Source of the DNA: Ptychodera flava
Lineage: Eukaryota > Hemichordata > Enteropneusta > Ptychoderidae
NCBI RefSeq assembly: GCF_041260155.1
Contig: NC_091940.1
Coordinates: forward strand, 29,113,651 to 29,177,650
Direction of reading: 5' to 3'
DNA length: 64,000 nucleotides
This document shows positions 63,373-64,000 of this stretch, in pieces. The notes under the pieces are model-generated. The model did no database searches. It was not told the DNA's origin and worked only from the letters and a program-made list of their open reading frames with translations. Within the stretch, counting starts at the first letter, position 1. Each line of letters opens with the position of its first letter. The position numbers were made by a program, and so were the translations under genes.

Positions 63373-64000
63373 GTTAAGTTTAGGTATGTCGGCGAAATGC
63401 CACCCATATATCTATCGCTCTACCGTGACAAGAAACACTGGCGGAAAGAAAGTTACATTTAGGTCTAGGGGAATGTACACGTACTGAACTGACACGGGCA
63501 TCACGCTTACCGGGGATGTACAATTTTTGTACATCCATGCGCTGCCATTTTGATTCCACCTCTCAAAGAGTTTAGGATGCTACTTCTGGTTGCAGCAAAA
63601 CTCTGGCAGAGGTATTTGAAATTAAGCCAAGAATGCCACAGTTTCGCACAGCGCGGTTTTTCCCCACAGCGACGCGTTGTATATAAGATAAAGTATTTCC
63701 ACGAAATCAACGGTGACCACAATTGCCGAACCCAACGGCCGCCGGACTACGTTCAGAGTACCAAAGCGTGCGATGTATCCGCCAACTAACCCGGAAATCC
63801 TAAAGTAAAAAATCTCCCAACAACAGCCCGCTGGTGTCGATATGCGTATGGTCTCTAATATGAGACATAATAATGGTATCCGGCAAGTCGACTGATTTGT
63901 TACCATACTGTGTTATAGTAAATCTGCGTGTCTGTAACCAAGGTACGCGTACGTACAGTAGATCGCATGTATTTTTGTTTCCTGTTTCCTGCTCAAGGTA
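63373..64000. other. Right edge, CpG-containing, possible promoter or first exon
   Basis: No gene firmly recognised. A palindromic word TGTACAATTTTTGTACAT lies near 63517-63535. Opposing frames at 63550-63789 (plus; internal ATG at 63577 gives MLLLVAAKLWQRYLK) and 63622-63906 (minus) overlap in a CpG-bearing segment, but neither shows a known domain. This could hold the 5' exon of the TLC gene or of a gene starting to the right. Confidence 0.3.

Overview
The window is animal nuclear DNA: AT-rich, intron-rich, with four supportable protein-coding loci separated by long stretches crowded with small non-autonomous DNA transposons and microsatellites. The gene structures (GT-AG introns, a two-codon first exon in TMEM208), the dense MITE load, the abundance of TACATGTA-like words and the protein types point to a marine invertebrate. 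A deuterostome such as a hemichordate is my best guess; this is an impression, not a proof. I see no tRNA, rRNA, CRISPR array, prokaryotic operon or retroviral/LTR element.

Layout. 1-1.3 kb: first exon of a CYP46A1-like cytochrome P450 on the minus strand, whose remaining exons lie off the left edge, preceded by a degenerate short-repeat array and followed by a foldback element. 1.3-10.6 kb: non-coding, with microsatellites, two adjacent copies of a palindromic element (4.7-5.6 kb), two GGTAG-type MITEs and a foldback. 10.7-12.1 kb (possibly to 14.3 kb): minus-strand gene for a single-pass membrane protein with a PPxY-rich cytosolic tail; its upstream intron carries a 1.68-kb hAT-like element with intact 8-bp target duplications. 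14.8-38.3 kb: a gene desert filled with TTAA-flanked elements, including piggyBac-like MITEs and a 1.67-kb relative, plus foldbacks and a 76-bp MITE with 9-bp duplications. 38.4-42.2 kb: complete four-exon TMEM208 (ER membrane protein) on the plus strand. 42.2-52.7 kb: non-coding, with two more GGTAG MITEs, a 27-bp minisatellite and a 226-bp satellite inside an element bounded by TAGTCCCCA. 52.8-57.4 kb: three-exon gene for a MATH-domain protein. 60.4-61.8 kb: last exon of a TLC-domain multipass membrane protein with a very long Ser-rich tail, minus strand, 5' exons beyond. 62.8-63.4 kb: a near-perfect 565-bp foldback with 8-bp duplications.

The genes do not form a pathway. Three encode membrane proteins (TMEM208, TLC protein, PPxY protein), and the P450 is membrane-anchored; CYP46A1, TLC and TMEM208 families all work at the ER, but their neighbourhood is probably coincidental. 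The clearest unusual material is the transposon landscape: several unrelated TTAA-targeting families, some inserted back-to-back sharing one TTAA, and a satellite whose every intact unit carries a perfect AGGTCAAAGGTCA nuclear-receptor (DR1) word.
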